NCBI RefSeq assembly: GCF_000383235.1
Contig: NZ_KB910934.1
Coordinates: 1-64,000 of the forward strand
Length of the DNA: 64,000 nucleotides
Direction: 5' to 3'
From: Bacillus sp. 123MFChir2
Lineage (GTDB): Bacteria > Bacillota > Bacilli > Bacillales > Bacillaceae_G
The notes under the pieces were generated by a model. That model made no database searches. It had not been told where the DNA came from and saw nothing but the letters and a program-made list of their open reading frames with translations. This document shows, piece after piece, positions 26,539 to 34,211 of this stretch. A program made the translations under genes and the position numbers. Each line of letters starts with the position of its first letter. Within the stretch, counting starts at the first letter, position 1.

Positions 26539-27345
26539 TCACTCCTTTTTTAACAAAGTAAGGTTATAATCATGAAATTTTTTCATTGTTTTGGGATAAC
26601 TATATTTTTTGATAAGGTCGTATGTTTCTTCTTGTTTGTCTTCTAAAAGTAACTGTTTCGTTTGTAAAATATAATGAACCGACTTAGATATTCTCTTTTT
26701 CATCTCTGTTTTATCTTTTGTAAACCCTCCATGTCCTGGTATTAGAAGGCTAATATCATATGTCTCTATTATAAATTCGAATTTTTTTAAAGTTGATAAA
26801 TAGTCATCACTGTTATGATAAATATAAGGAAACTCTATATCTGATAAGTAGTCACCAGCTATTATGATACCGAGTGGCTTAAGAACTGTAATAATGCCAT
26901 CATCAGTATGACCTGGGGCTTGATAAAAATGAAATTTCATATCCCCTATCTCTAATTCTTCATCTTCTTTACAAATGGAAATATCCACATTTGGAAATTT
27001 CACTTCATACTTCCTTGTTATGTAATAAGAATCGTCAAAGTCTTGAATACTATTAATAATTGATTGCTTATCAGGACAATCTTTTAATTTCTCACTTGCA
27101 ATTACTTTTGCATACGAAAACGCACCATAACCTAAAATATGATCAAAATCGGAATGTGTAAAAAGTAAGTAAACGTCTTTATCTTTTTTATTTTCATAAA
27201 CATAGTTCTGAATTTCATTCACTTCATTCGGTAGCCAAGTCGGATCTATTACTAATACCAATTCATCAGTTTCTACAACAACTGAGTTTGTTTGAAAAAT
27301 AGCACTTTGAAAGATAGTTATGTAATTATCTTTATACTGAATCAT
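26539..27345 (-). CDS. MBL-fold metallohydrolase
   Basis: A 268-residue metallo-beta-lactamase-fold enzyme. The metal-binding motif is THSDFDHILGY (HxDxDH; the first His is followed by S-D-F-D-H), with a later GHTDDG and PGHGGFT supplying the other histidines, and AGDYLSD the bridging Asp. The N-terminus NSVVVETDELVLVIDPTW is standard for the fold. GGAGG lies nine bases before the ATG at 27345 and only three before one at 27351, so the former is used. The substrate is unknown; the DUF4870 gene follows at once. Confidence 0.85.
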   Translation of the reverse strand: MIQYKDNYITIFQSAIFQTNSVVVETDELVLVIDPTWLPNEVNEIQNYVYENKKDKDVYLLFTHSDFDHILGYGAFSYAKVIASEKLKDCPDKQSIINSIQDFDDSYYITRKYEVKFPNVDISICKEDEELEIGDMKFHFYQAPGHTDDGIITVLKPLGIIIAGDYLSDIEFPYIYHNSDDYLSTLKKFEFIIETYDISLLIPGHGGFTKDKTEMKKRISKSVHYILQTKQLLLEDKQEETYDLIKKYSYPKTMKKFHDYNLTLLKKE

Positions 27346-27689
27346 TACCATATGCCTCCATTCTAGTTTTTTCCCATTGCTTTGAAGAAATTTAGGTACA
27401 TATCTCTATAGTCCATTCTAATTATTAAAAATAGTTCACATTTTATTCAAACATTTGAACAATGAATATTTATTCTTTTTTTGCATAAATAGTTCTCCTT
27501 TTCGCATAGGGAAAACTTTTAATTTTTGACAATTTTCTGAACAACGGTTTATTATACAAAAAAATGAGAAAAATGACGATTTTTCTCATTTTTTGTCTTT
27601 TCATATATATTTACAGTTCATATACACTCCATATAGACTGTTAGTTGTAAGAACAACATTACCAAAAATTAGAAAAGGAGAAAAGGAAA
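27346..27689. other. Intergenic stretch with promoter and 5' hairpin
   Basis: It holds the promoter for the secreted peptide (TTGACA 27526-27531, TATTAT 27550-27555, 18-bp spacer) and a perfect 16-bp hairpin (27559-27594) placed at the expected transcript start. Nothing else is recognised. Confidence 0.5.
27559..27594 (+). promoter_or_regulatory. Perfect 16-bp stem-loop at the expected 5' end of the secreted-peptide mRNA
   Basis: 27559-27574 pairs exactly with 27579-27594 over a GACG loop and is followed by TTTTG. It begins where a transcript from the TTGACA/TATTAT promoter should start, 95 bases before the ATG. It could be an attenuator or an mRNA-stabilising 5' hairpin. Confidence 0.6.
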
Positions 27690-28040
27690 ATGAAAAATTT
27701 CACAAAGGTTACCTTAGCAACATTTATCGGATTTTGTGGTATTGGTGCTTTTTCACAAACGGAGAATGTAAAAGCAGCAAAATTAGATATCACTTCTCAA
27801 GATTCTTTGAATGCAAATACTTCCACTGTCACAAACAAACAATCCATTGTATCTGAACCAAAAACAATTAAGCACCATCATGTAAAGTATGAAAAAAGAA
27901 AGTATCAATCTGCTGAAAATATCCCTAAAGAAATCTATTACTCTTCAGAAGGCTTTAAAGGATTTATTTCCGCAGTGACCGTTATAGATACTGGAGACTA
28001 TTTCCTAGTTTGTTATTCCGGCACTGTCATTCGCTGTTAA
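27690..28040 (+). CDS. Small secreted protein, unknown
   Basis: A 116-residue precursor. MKNFTKVTLATFIGFCGIGAFSQTENVKAA is a signal peptide with likely cleavage after VKA-A. The mature part has a Ser/Thr/Asn-rich linker, a His/Lys-rich patch (KHHHVKYEKRKYQ) and a compact, beta-rich C-terminus (IYYSSEGFKGFISAVTVIDTGDYFLVCYSGTVIRC) with two cysteines, C108 and C116. GGAGAAAAGGA precedes the ATG. It stands alone with its own promoter and 5' hairpin. I do not recognise the family; small exported peptides of this kind are common in the B. cereus group. Confidence 0.72.
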   Translation: MKNFTKVTLATFIGFCGIGAFSQTENVKAAKLDITSQDSLNANTSTVTNKQSIVSEPKTIKHHHVKYEKRKYQSAENIPKEIYYSSEGFKGFISAVTVIDTGDYFLVCYSGTVIRC

Positions 28041-28217
28041 ATAGAAAGTAACATATAATATGAACAATAAAGAATCTGCTTACAATAATAAAAAAAGCCA
28101 AAAAATCAATTGATTTGATTTCATGGCTTATTAAATAATAAGATAACATTAAAAATAACACTTTAACATTACCTTTCCCATAATCAATTATATAATAGAA
28201 AGAATTTTCTTTCAATC

Positions 28218-28245
28218 AAAAGACACTCATGTAGTGTCTTTTTTT
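28218..28245 (+). terminator. Rho-independent terminator
   Basis: AAAAGACACT (28218-28227) pairs with AGTGTCTTTT (28233-28242) over CATGT and is followed by more T. It ends either the secreted-peptide transcript or an unrecognised short RNA. Confidence 0.8.
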
Positions 28246-28394
28246 ATGACGAATAGTGAAAAATATTTATACTAAATTTTTCGGATAATATTTCTCAATT
28301 TACTATATATTCCATAAATGTTACATTTGAATTGAAAAAGGTTTCTTTTTCAGTAGTTCCCTTTTCAAACCCCGGAAGCAATAAGAGAGTTGGT

Positions 28395-28418
28395 GACACT
28401 CCTAGGAGTGTCTTTTTT
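28395..28418 (+). terminator. Rho-independent terminator
   Basis: GACACTCCTAGGAGTGTC is a perfect palindrome followed by TTTTTTT. No plus-strand gene lies between it and the previous terminator 150 bases upstream. Confidence 0.75.
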
Positions 28419-28454
28419 TATCAAAGAAGACTCCGCTATACAGCAGAGTCCAAA

Positions 28455-28805
28455 TTTTAAAAAGAAGAAAAGAGACAAAAAACGTTTCGGAATTGGATAT
28501 AATGACTTTGGCTTGGTTTTCCCTACTTTAACAGTAACCCGTGTAATTTCAAAAGTTTGACACAGCTATGGAAAAAGCTTATAAAGAAAAGTGAAGTTCT
28601 TGATATTCGCTTTCATGATCTTAGGCATACTCATGCAACTTTAATGCTAAAACAAGGTATCCATCCAAAGATTGTGAGCGAAAGATTAGGTCATAAAAGA
28701 ATGGGAATTACATTGGATACCTATTCTCACGTTGTACCAGGTCTTCAAGAAACAGCGGTGGATCAATTTGCAAACGAATTATTCGGAGAAAAAAACGTTC
28801 GTTAG
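28455..28805 (+). pseudogene. Tyrosine recombinase (phage-type integrase), C-terminal remnant with frameshift
   Basis: From 28557 the frame encodes LTQLWKKLIKKSEVLDIRFHDLRHTHATLMLKQGIHPKIVSERLGHKRMGITLDTYSHVVPG, holding the HxLRH box (HDLRHTH), the GH of LGHKR and the catalytic Tyr of DTYSH. Upstream, GIGYNDFGLVFPTLT is read in another frame, which joins the first only by a frameshift near 28530. The N-terminal arm-binding and core-binding domains and the first catalytic Arg are missing. It is a dead trace of a phage or integrative element; no attachment-site repeat was found by eye. Confidence 0.82.
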
Positions 28806-28877
28806 AAGTTTTGTGATTTTGACGAAATCACCACCTAAAAAATTACAAATAAAACAGAATGAAAAGGAGTCAAAAAC

Positions 28878-29192
28878 ATGAAAGAAATCAAGTCTGACAA
28901 GGAGTTTCGCGATCTTATCGCAAACGAAAATCCAGTAGTAATTAAGTTTTTCACAACATGGTGCCCAGATTGCGTGCGCATGGACAATTTTATCGGTGAT
29001 ATAATGGAAGAGTTCAATAAATTTGAGTGGTATTCCATTAATAAAGATGAGTTCCCAAGTATTGCGGAAGAATATCAAGTAATGGGAATTCCAAGTTTAT
29101 TAGTGTATCAAAACAGTGAAAAACTTGGTCATTTACATAGTGCAAATGCAAAGACTGAAGAGCAAGTAACTGAGTTTTTAGAAGTATATTAA
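28878..29192 (+). CDS. Thioredoxin-like protein
   Basis: A 104-residue thioredoxin-fold protein with the active site TTWCPDC (about residues 28-34) and the cis-proline segment MGIPSLLVYQNSE (P about 76). It resembles the YdbP-type thioredoxin-like proteins of Bacillus; WCPDC replaces the WCGPC of TrxA. It should act as a cytoplasmic thiol-disulfide oxidoreductase. AAAAGGAG lies ten bases before the ATG. It is a single gene with a strong terminator, sitting directly behind the integrase remnant. Confidence 0.87.
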   Translation: MKEIKSDKEFRDLIANENPVVIKFFTTWCPDCVRMDNFIGDIMEEFNKFEWYSINKDEFPSIAEEYQVMGIPSLLVYQNSEKLGHLHSANAKTEEQVTEFLEVY

Positions 29193-29210
29193 TATACTAT
29201 AAACAACTTA

Positions 29211-29242
29211 AAGCACTTAGAAGCATATCTAAGTGCTTTTTT
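29211..29242 (+). terminator. Terminator after thioredoxin-like gene
   Basis: AAGCACTTAGA (29211-29221) pairs with TCTAAGTGCTT (29228-29238), followed by T-rich DNA. Confidence 0.9.
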
Positions 29243-29382
29243 GTCTTTTTTGCCCTCACGAAACAATGTTCTCCCTTTCTTAAAATGCTAAAAGTACACA
29301 ACAATGTTTGTATAGACCCACACGACTTTCGTTTGATACGCTTATATATAGAGAATCTTTGAGAGAAAGGTGAGTGAATAGT

Positions 29383-30264
29383 ATGGAGTCACTTTCTAAC
29401 AAAGCTGCTGATAAAGGGGCTATGCTAAGTATTGTTGCCTATATATTTTTATCAACTGTTAAAATTACAATAAGCTACATAGCCGTTTCTAGCGCACTGC
29501 GTGCTGATGGTCTTAATAATTTAACTGATATTGGCGCATCATTAGCTGTATTAATTGGGTTAAAAATTTCCCGAAAACCTCGTGATCCAGATCATCCATA
29601 TGGTCACTTACGCGCAGAACAAATCGCCTCACTCATCGCGTCCTTTATTATGATGACTGTTGGATTGGAAGTTATCGTAAATGCTATTCAATCCTTTTTC
29701 AAGGAAGAACAAACACCCCCTAATTTAATAGGAGCTTGGGTTGCTTTGTTTTGCGCTGCTATTATGTATAGCGTATACGTTTATAATCGTAAAATTGCCA
29801 AGGAAACAAATAGTAAAGCACTAGAAGCGGCTGCAAAAGATAATTTATCTGATGTTCTCGTAAGTGTTGGGACCGTTATTGGTATTTTCGGTTCACAGTT
29901 TCAAATGCCTCTTCTTGATCCAATTGCGGCACTTATTGTCGGTATCATTATTTGTAAAACTGCGTGGGATATTTTCAAAGAAGCATCACACCTATTAACA
30001 GATGGCATTGATCCAGACAAAATGAAGCAATATGCCGATACAGTTAAAACCATTACAGGCGTTGAACACATTGTTGACATTCGAGCACGCATGTATGGGA
30101 ATCAAACGTATGTTGATATTACTATCGAAGTAGACGCACACATGGACGTAAGTGAAAGCCATCGTATTACTGATGAAATTGAAGAAAAACTGCAGCATAA
30201 ACACAATATTTGGCACACACATATTCATGTAGAGCCAATGCAAAAAGAACCTATGCTCTCATAG
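29383..30264 (+). CDS. Cation diffusion facilitator (metal efflux)
   Basis: A 293-residue CDF protein with about six membrane segments. Metal-site residues are in NNLTDIGASLAVLIGL (helix II, N/D pattern) and DNLSDVLVSVGTVIG (helix V, DxxxD), and DHPYGHLRAEQIASL carries the HPYGH loop. The C-terminal cytoplasmic domain has the family's HIVDIRARMYGNQTYVDITIEV and histidine-rich H-x-H ending (IWHTHIHVEP). It exports zinc, iron, cobalt or manganese. A GTG at 29374 is possible, but AAAGGTGA is nine bases from the ATG at 29383. Single gene. Confidence 0.9.
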   Translation: MESLSNKAADKGAMLSIVAYIFLSTVKITISYIAVSSALRADGLNNLTDIGASLAVLIGLKISRKPRDPDHPYGHLRAEQIASLIASFIMMTVGLEVIVNAIQSFFKEEQTPPNLIGAWVALFCAAIMYSVYVYNRKIAKETNSKALEAAAKDNLSDVLVSVGTVIGIFGSQFQMPLLDPIAALIVGIIICKTAWDIFKEASHLLTDGIDPDKMKQYADTVKTITGVEHIVDIRARMYGNQTYVDITIEVDAHMDVSESHRITDEIEEKLQHKHNIWHTHIHVEPMQKEPMLS

Positions 30265-30317
30265 GTCCTTTTTATGTAATACAAAATGGATTGAAATGAA
30301 TCATTACTCATGATTGA

Positions 30318-30971
30318 TTAACTTAATACAGAAGATTTATTGTCGGCTACATGCGGGAGAAATGTTTGATGAAACATGATACATAAAATAAGCCAACTTC
30401 CTCCAGCAGCCCAGCCCGCTAAAATATCAGATGGATAATGTACTCCTAAATATATTCGACTAATAGAAATGGAGAAGATAAGAAAGCAGGCAATAACAAT
30501 CAGCAGTAATTTTTGATGCAATTGTAGGCGATGTTCAGTAATTGTAATGTATGCAATAAATCCAAGAAATGCAACTGCATTCATCGCATGTCCGCTCGGA
30601 AAACTGTAACCTGTCGCAGTAACAAGTTGTGATATATCGGGCCTTGGTCGCTCATACCATACCTTTAACATATAGTTCAAGTAGCGCGAACCATAAAAAT
30701 TTATCATTAACAAAATCGTTGTCATGTATCGTCTTCGAATCAAGAAATACATAAACAGGATAAACATTACAGGAAAATATACCTTTTTTGATCCAATGTA
30801 AGACATCCATACAAAATAAGAGGTAAAATATTCATTACGAAAGCCTTGTATATAATTACTTACTTCATTGTCAAATTGATCAATAATAGATGTTTCATAA
30901 GAAAAAGATAGCACGACAAAACAAACGAGCAAAACAAAAAGTAGCATATATAAATGTCGATATCTCTTCAT
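30318..30971 (-). CDS. PAP2-family membrane phosphatase (YodM-like)
   Basis: A 217-residue protein with about six membrane segments and the full PAP2 active site: KVWYERPRP (KX6RP), SFPSGHAM (PSGH) and SRIYLGVHYPSDILAG (SRX5HX3D). Members remove phosphate from lipid phosphates such as undecaprenyl pyrophosphate or phosphatidylglycerol phosphate. GAGG lies eight bases before the ATG at 30971; the frame to 31040 is not needed. In B. subtilis a PAP2 gene, yodM, lies just upstream of yozD-yodN-yozE-yokU-kamA, so this is probably its equivalent, here separated by the spo0M/kinase genes. Confidence 0.88.
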   Translation of the reverse strand: MKRYRHLYMLLFVLLVCFVVLSFSYETSIIDQFDNEVSNYIQGFRNEYFTSYFVWMSYIGSKKVYFPVMFILFMYFLIRRRYMTTILLMINFYGSRYLNYMLKVWYERPRPDISQLVTATGYSFPSGHAMNAVAFLGFIAYITITEHRLQLHQKLLLIVIACFLIFSISISRIYLGVHYPSDILAGWAAGGSWLILCIMFHQTFLPHVADNKSSVLS

Positions 30972-31046
30972 CTGCATAACCTCACTATACAAAAATGGAG
31001 CGGGTGTTTTATTTTCCCTCTCCATTTCTTTTTTATGCATGAATCA

Positions 31047-31802
31047 TCAAGAAATATAACTGTTAATTTTTTGCTGCATTGTTGGAATGTCCTCACGCTT
31101 CACTGTGAAACGTAAAACTTTTTCATCCATATCTAAAGCTTCAGATAATAGTCCAGCAATCCCTCTTGCTTTTCGATCTACTTCCATCACAATTTCTAAA
31201 CTATCATACGAACGCGGGATGATCAGAAGTTCTAATTCATCTAACTTTCCATAATATGGTCCGGATACAGGGACAAATTCAAACTCTTGCGCGAATGGGA
31301 CATGGTCACGCAAACGGTATGGAAGCTCTTCACATTCCGCTTGACGAAGACGAAATCCAAGATTTTGGACTGCCTCTAATACACTTTTTAATAGCAAGTT
31401 TGGTAGTACTTGAATGTAATCTCTGTCACTTGGGTCAATGCTGCGTTTAATATCTAGACCAGTCTGCACCCAAACGGTTTTCATTCCAAATGTTAAAGGT
31501 GCTTCAATCGGCATCGGGAATGAAAATGGAATTTCTCGTTTTTCATTTATCCCGATTGTTATAGGAGTTGTTAAACGAACTTTTTTTAAATCATATGTTG
31601 AATTTATTTTCTTGTCGTCTACTTCACGAATATATGTCGTAGATAACGTTAAATAAATGCTATCAATTTCTTGTGCTACTGACCCGCCAGTAATATGTAC
31701 AACCCCTGTAATTTCTTCACCGATAAGCCATTCTTCTTGTGTTAACACAGTGTCAACTTTTGCACTGCCAATACCAACGCTTGCTAAAAACTTTTCGAAC
31801 AT
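31047..31802 (-). CDS. spo0M: Sporulation-control protein Spo0M
   Basis: A 251-residue arrestin-fold protein. MFEKFLASVGIGSAKVDTVLTQEEWLIGEEITGVVHITGG and the C-terminal DYDSLEIVMEVDRKARGIAGLLSEALDMDEK-type segment are typical of Spo0M, which affects sporulation timing and cell-envelope behaviour in Bacillus. GGGAG lies six bases before the ATG. The first 19 bases overlap the end of the kinase gene, so the two are translationally linked; that link is the notable feature, since Spo0M could be a target of the kinase. Confidence 0.9.
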   Translation of the reverse strand: MFEKFLASVGIGSAKVDTVLTQEEWLIGEEITGVVHITGGSVAQEIDSIYLTLSTTYIREVDDKKINSTYDLKKVRLTTPITIGINEKREIPFSFPMPIEAPLTFGMKTVWVQTGLDIKRSIDPSDRDYIQVLPNLLLKSVLEAVQNLGFRLRQAECEELPYRLRDHVPFAQEFEFVPVSGPYYGKLDELELLIIPRSYDSLEIVMEVDRKARGIAGLLSEALDMDEKVLRFTVKREDIPTMQQKINSYIS

Positions 31803-32605
31803 GTATCTCCCATCCTTTCTATTATACAGCGCACATCATCTATTAATTCTTGTACATTTTCATAATACGGCTCTTTCATTTGTAGCATCCGCATAATTAC
31901 GTCAATACTATTTGCTGATAATGTTAATTCTTCGTGCCAAGGCTGTTCTTCTTTTGAAGATTCATAACTAGAATACAGCAAAAACAAAGCAAAATGTCCA
32001 AGAGCATAAAAATCACTACGATAATGGATTTCACGCATATACGCTTGTTCCCCTTTATAAGAATGAGCACGTTCATCATTTTCACCAATAAAGCGAGCTA
32101 ATCCAAAATCAATGATAAATATTTCATCATCATTCATTAAAATATTAGGAATTCGTAAATCGCGATGCACAATACCTTGACTATGAAAATAGGAAACAAC
32201 ATAAAGCACCTTATATAAAATAAGAAAAACTTCTTTCTCTGTATACATTTCTCCATACTCAAAAATAAAATCTTCAAATGTCTTTCCGCACATTTCCTCC
32301 ATTACAAAAAAAGATCCTTTTCTCCATGAAAAACTATGAAAGAAACGAGGTATTGCATGATGCTCTACCTGCTGTAAAATCGCTTGCTCATATGTAAACG
32401 ATTTCCTACCTGATGCATAGCGCTGTTTACTTTTTCGAAGTTGTTTTAATACTTTTTCCTCACCAGACAACAAGTCAGTAACAAGATATGTAAAACCATA
32501 GCTCCCCATACCAAGAATACGCTGAATTTGATACCGCTGTGCAACGACAGTATCAATACACAGCGGTCGATCAAACCACGCCAAAACTTTTTGAAAATTC
32601 ATCAA
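31784..32605 (-). CDS. Hanks-type Ser/Thr protein kinase
   Basis: A 273-residue soluble kinase. The glycine loop is LGMGSYGFTYLV (31-42), the ATP lysine is K54 in KVLKQLRK, the catalytic loop is VHRDLRIPN (H147, D149, N154, with Arg at the usual Lys position 151), and the metal motif is DFGLAR (166-171). The helix-F Asp is in RSDFYALGHF. No clear APE motif and no membrane or PASTA domain are seen, so this is unlike PrkC and closer to small Bacillus kinases such as YbdM/YrzF. It overlaps the His-rich peptide by four bases upstream and spo0M by 19 downstream, which makes both candidate substrates or partners. Confidence 0.88.
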   Translation of the reverse strand: MMNFQKVLAWFDRPLCIDTVVAQRYQIQRILGMGSYGFTYLVTDLLSGEEKVLKQLRKSKQRYASGRKSFTYEQAILQQVEHHAIPRFFHSFSWRKGSFFVMEEMCGKTFEDFIFEYGEMYTEKEVFLILYKVLYVVSYFHSQGIVHRDLRIPNILMNDDEIFIIDFGLARFIGENDERAHSYKGEQAYMREIHYRSDFYALGHFALFLLYSSYESSKEEQPWHEELTLSANSIDVIMRMLQMKEPYYENVQELIDDVRCIIERMGDTCSKSF

Positions 32606-32793
32606 CTACTAGAGAAAAAACTGCGACTTTTATGTTTTCTTTTATAATGATGATGCCCATACCCATGTGATGGATGATGCTTATGATGATCGCTGCTAGA
32701 ATACGAACGATGTCGATGACGATAATCACTACTGGAGTAAGAGCGGTGCTTATGCTTATTGCCTAGAATAGAATCAATAATTTTTTTGAACAT
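32602..32793 (-). CDS. His/Ser/Arg-rich repeat peptide coupled to the kinase
   Basis: A 63-residue, very basic peptide. MFKKIIDSILGNK could be an amphipathic anchor; after it the motif HRSYSSSD occurs twice (KHRSYSSSDYRH and RHRSYSSSDHHK), then HHPSHGYGHHHYKRKHKSRSFFSSS. Fourteen or so histidines and many serines and tyrosines make it a plausible metal binder and a likely kinase substrate. The stop overlaps the kinase start (ATGA, 32602-32605), so synthesis is coupled. The start is the ATG at 32793 with GAGGTG upstream. Family not recognised; low complexity limits any homology claim. Confidence 0.75.
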   Translation of the reverse strand: MFKKIIDSILGNKHKHRSYSSSDYRHRHRSYSSSDHHKHHPSHGYGHHHYKRKHKSRSFFSSS

Positions 32794-32867
32794 CACTTCA
32801 CCTCTTCAGAAAATTTTCCCTTTCATTATACCAAATACAGCACGATATAGTGATATTAGTTTTATTA

Positions 32868-33019
32868 TTTATACCGCATTAACGGGCAGTAAGCCCCCAC
32901 CTCAAAATTGAGAGAAAAGCGAAGAATGTATTCGGGGGATAACTGCCCGTAAAAGCCCGATTGGTTCAACTAACCATCAGTGAGAATGAAGCCCTCTACT
33001 GATGGAAGTTTCACTTTAT
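32868..33019 (+). repeat. Full-length bcr1-like repeat (family B, copy 1) with TTTAT direct repeats
   Basis: The element (32873-33014) runs from accgcattaacgggcag to gatggaagtttcac and is flanked by TTTAT at 32868-32872 and 33015-33019. Inside, CGGGCAGT pairs with ACTGCCCG, and CCATCAGTGAGAATG pairs roughly with the later CTACTGATGG. This structure and TTTAT flanks fit what I recall of bcr1, a non-coding mobile-looking repeat confined to the B. cereus group. Confidence 0.8.
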
Positions 33020-33051
33020 ACGATGCAAAAAACGACGAGTCTATCCCGTCG

Positions 33052-33237
33052 TTACTTCCCCTCATCATCTTCGTCAAATACTTCATCAATCATACATTTC
33101 TCTAACAAATAATCAAATGCAATGTCTGCAAGGTCTTCAATTTCTTCGCGCTTTGGTACGTATCCTCTTACAATTAATTGCTCATAAAAAAATTCTGCAA
33201 TTTCTTCCGTATCAATCACGACTTCTATTTCCTTCAT
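33052..33237 (-). CDS. yozD: YozD-family protein
   Basis: A 61-residue acidic protein: MKEIEVVIDTEEIAEFFYEQLIVRGYVPKREEIEDLADIAFDYLLEKCMIDEVFDEDDEGK. This closely follows YozD of B. subtilis, a small family of unknown role next to yodN. GGGGTG lies before the ATG at 33237; two upstream ATGs at 33246 and 33243 lack spacing. In B. subtilis it lies in the same order with yodN, yozE, yokU and kamA, as here. Confidence 0.82.
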   Translation of the reverse strand: MKEIEVVIDTEEIAEFFYEQLIVRGYVPKREEIEDLADIAFDYLLEKCMIDEVFDEDDEGK

Positions 33238-33391
33238 GAGCATCACCCCTTTAATTCTGTTTTATGAAGAAAAATAGAAATTATGTATAACAATAGAAAA
33301 ACATTTTTCTTTTTTTGCTAGATATATAGGTTATATAAAAAAATAGTTTTGCATAAGATGTAGTACAAGCTATATAAAGGAGGAAAACACA

Positions 33392-33547
33392 ATGAACTAT
33401 AAACAAGAAATACTACATACAGAAGAAGATTTCATACATGAGGATGCGTGGGTGGACAAGCTAGTTTCTATATTTATTATCTTTTTAACAATTGTAGGCA
33501 TACCATATACAATTTATATTTTCTTTCAATTCCTTCTCTCTTTCTAA
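33392..33547 (+). CDS. 51-residue single-TM peptide, unknown
   Basis: AAAGGAGG lies eight bases before an ATG at 33392 that opens a 51-codon frame to TAA 33545-33547. The product is an acidic head (NYKQEILHTEEDFIHEDAWVDK) followed by one membrane segment (LVSIFIIFLTIVGIPYTIYIFFQFLLSF). It is convergent with yodN, ending one base from that gene's stop. The strong ribosome site and the clean topology make it a real gene despite its size. No family recognised. Confidence 0.65.
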   Translation: MNYKQEILHTEEDFIHEDAWVDKLVSIFIIFLTIVGIPYTIYIFFQFLLSF

Positions 33548-33548
33548 G

Positions 33549-34211
33549 TTATTTTTTCTCGGATAATTTAATTAAATAATTACGTACAACTTCCATCACA
33601 ATTTTATATTCTTCATCTTGAAATGTTTCATACAATGTTCTGTAATCATTAAAAATATCTAACAAACCATCAATAATTTCTTTACGATTCGTTTTTATAC
33701 TTACTTTTTTCGAATTATTAATAGACTTTAATTTCCCTAAATCTAGCTTATTCATACCCGCCTTATCTTGTTTCATCTTCTTTAAAATGACATTTGCTGT
33801 TTGCGCATTCGCAATCAGTGTCAAATCGGATTCATCTGCTTCGAGCCATTCACCATCTGTAATACGAGATAATTCATAAATTGCATCTTCCCAAGCATCA
33901 TTTTTATAACGCCATACTTCCGTCCGGTAACCAACAACACGAAATACATCCTTTTCATAGCCTGTAACTTGAACGAGATCACCAAACGTAAATTTATAAT
34001 GAAGTTCAATCCATTCTGATTCGCCATCTTTCATTTCTTGCTCCGTCACAAGCTGCAGTGTATGTTCTACATAAAATCCATCGTGGTTGTTTACTTCATA
34101 TACATAAACTCCGTCAAGCATTTTTATATTCGTGATTTTGCCCACTGTACCATATAACGTAATCACGACTATATCTCCTATATTGTATTTGGGCTGCTTT
34201 TTTCTCGTCAT
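33549..34211 (-). CDS. yodN: YodN-like protein
   Basis: A 220-residue soluble protein. The first half holds two small beta-barrel-like segments (KYNIGDIVVITLYGTVGKITNIKMLDGVYVYEVNN and FTFGDLVQVTGYEKDVFRVVGYRTEVWRY) that resemble KOW/SH3-type folds; the second half is helical and basic. The name rests mainly on position between yozD and yozE, as in B. subtilis, and on size. AAAAGGAGAG precedes the ATG at 34211, so the frame open to 34352 is too long. Its function is unknown. Confidence 0.7.
   Translation of the reverse strand: MTRKKQPKYNIGDIVVITLYGTVGKITNIKMLDGVYVYEVNNHDGFYVEHTLQLVTEQEMKDGESEWIELHYKFTFGDLVQVTGYEKDVFRVVGYRTEVWRYKNDAWEDAIYELSRITDGEWLEADESDLTLIANAQTANVILKKMKQDKAGMNKLDLGKLKSINNSKKVSIKTNRKEIIDGLLDIFNDYRTLYETFQDEEYKIVMEVVRNYLIKLSEKK

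Larger units (their letters stand above)
28041..28454. other. Intergenic stretch with several terminator-like hairpins
   Basis: It contains AATAAAAAAAGCCA pairing with TGGCTTATT (about 28086-28131), and two strong plus-strand terminators at 28218-28245 and 28395-28418. No gene is recognised; the second terminator suggests a short transcript from the region 28300-28395. Confidence 0.5.

Noticed and set aside
28779-29078. Minus-strand frames opposite the thioredoxin-like gene
   Set aside because: Antisense to a gene with a clear WCPDC active site and its own ribosome site.
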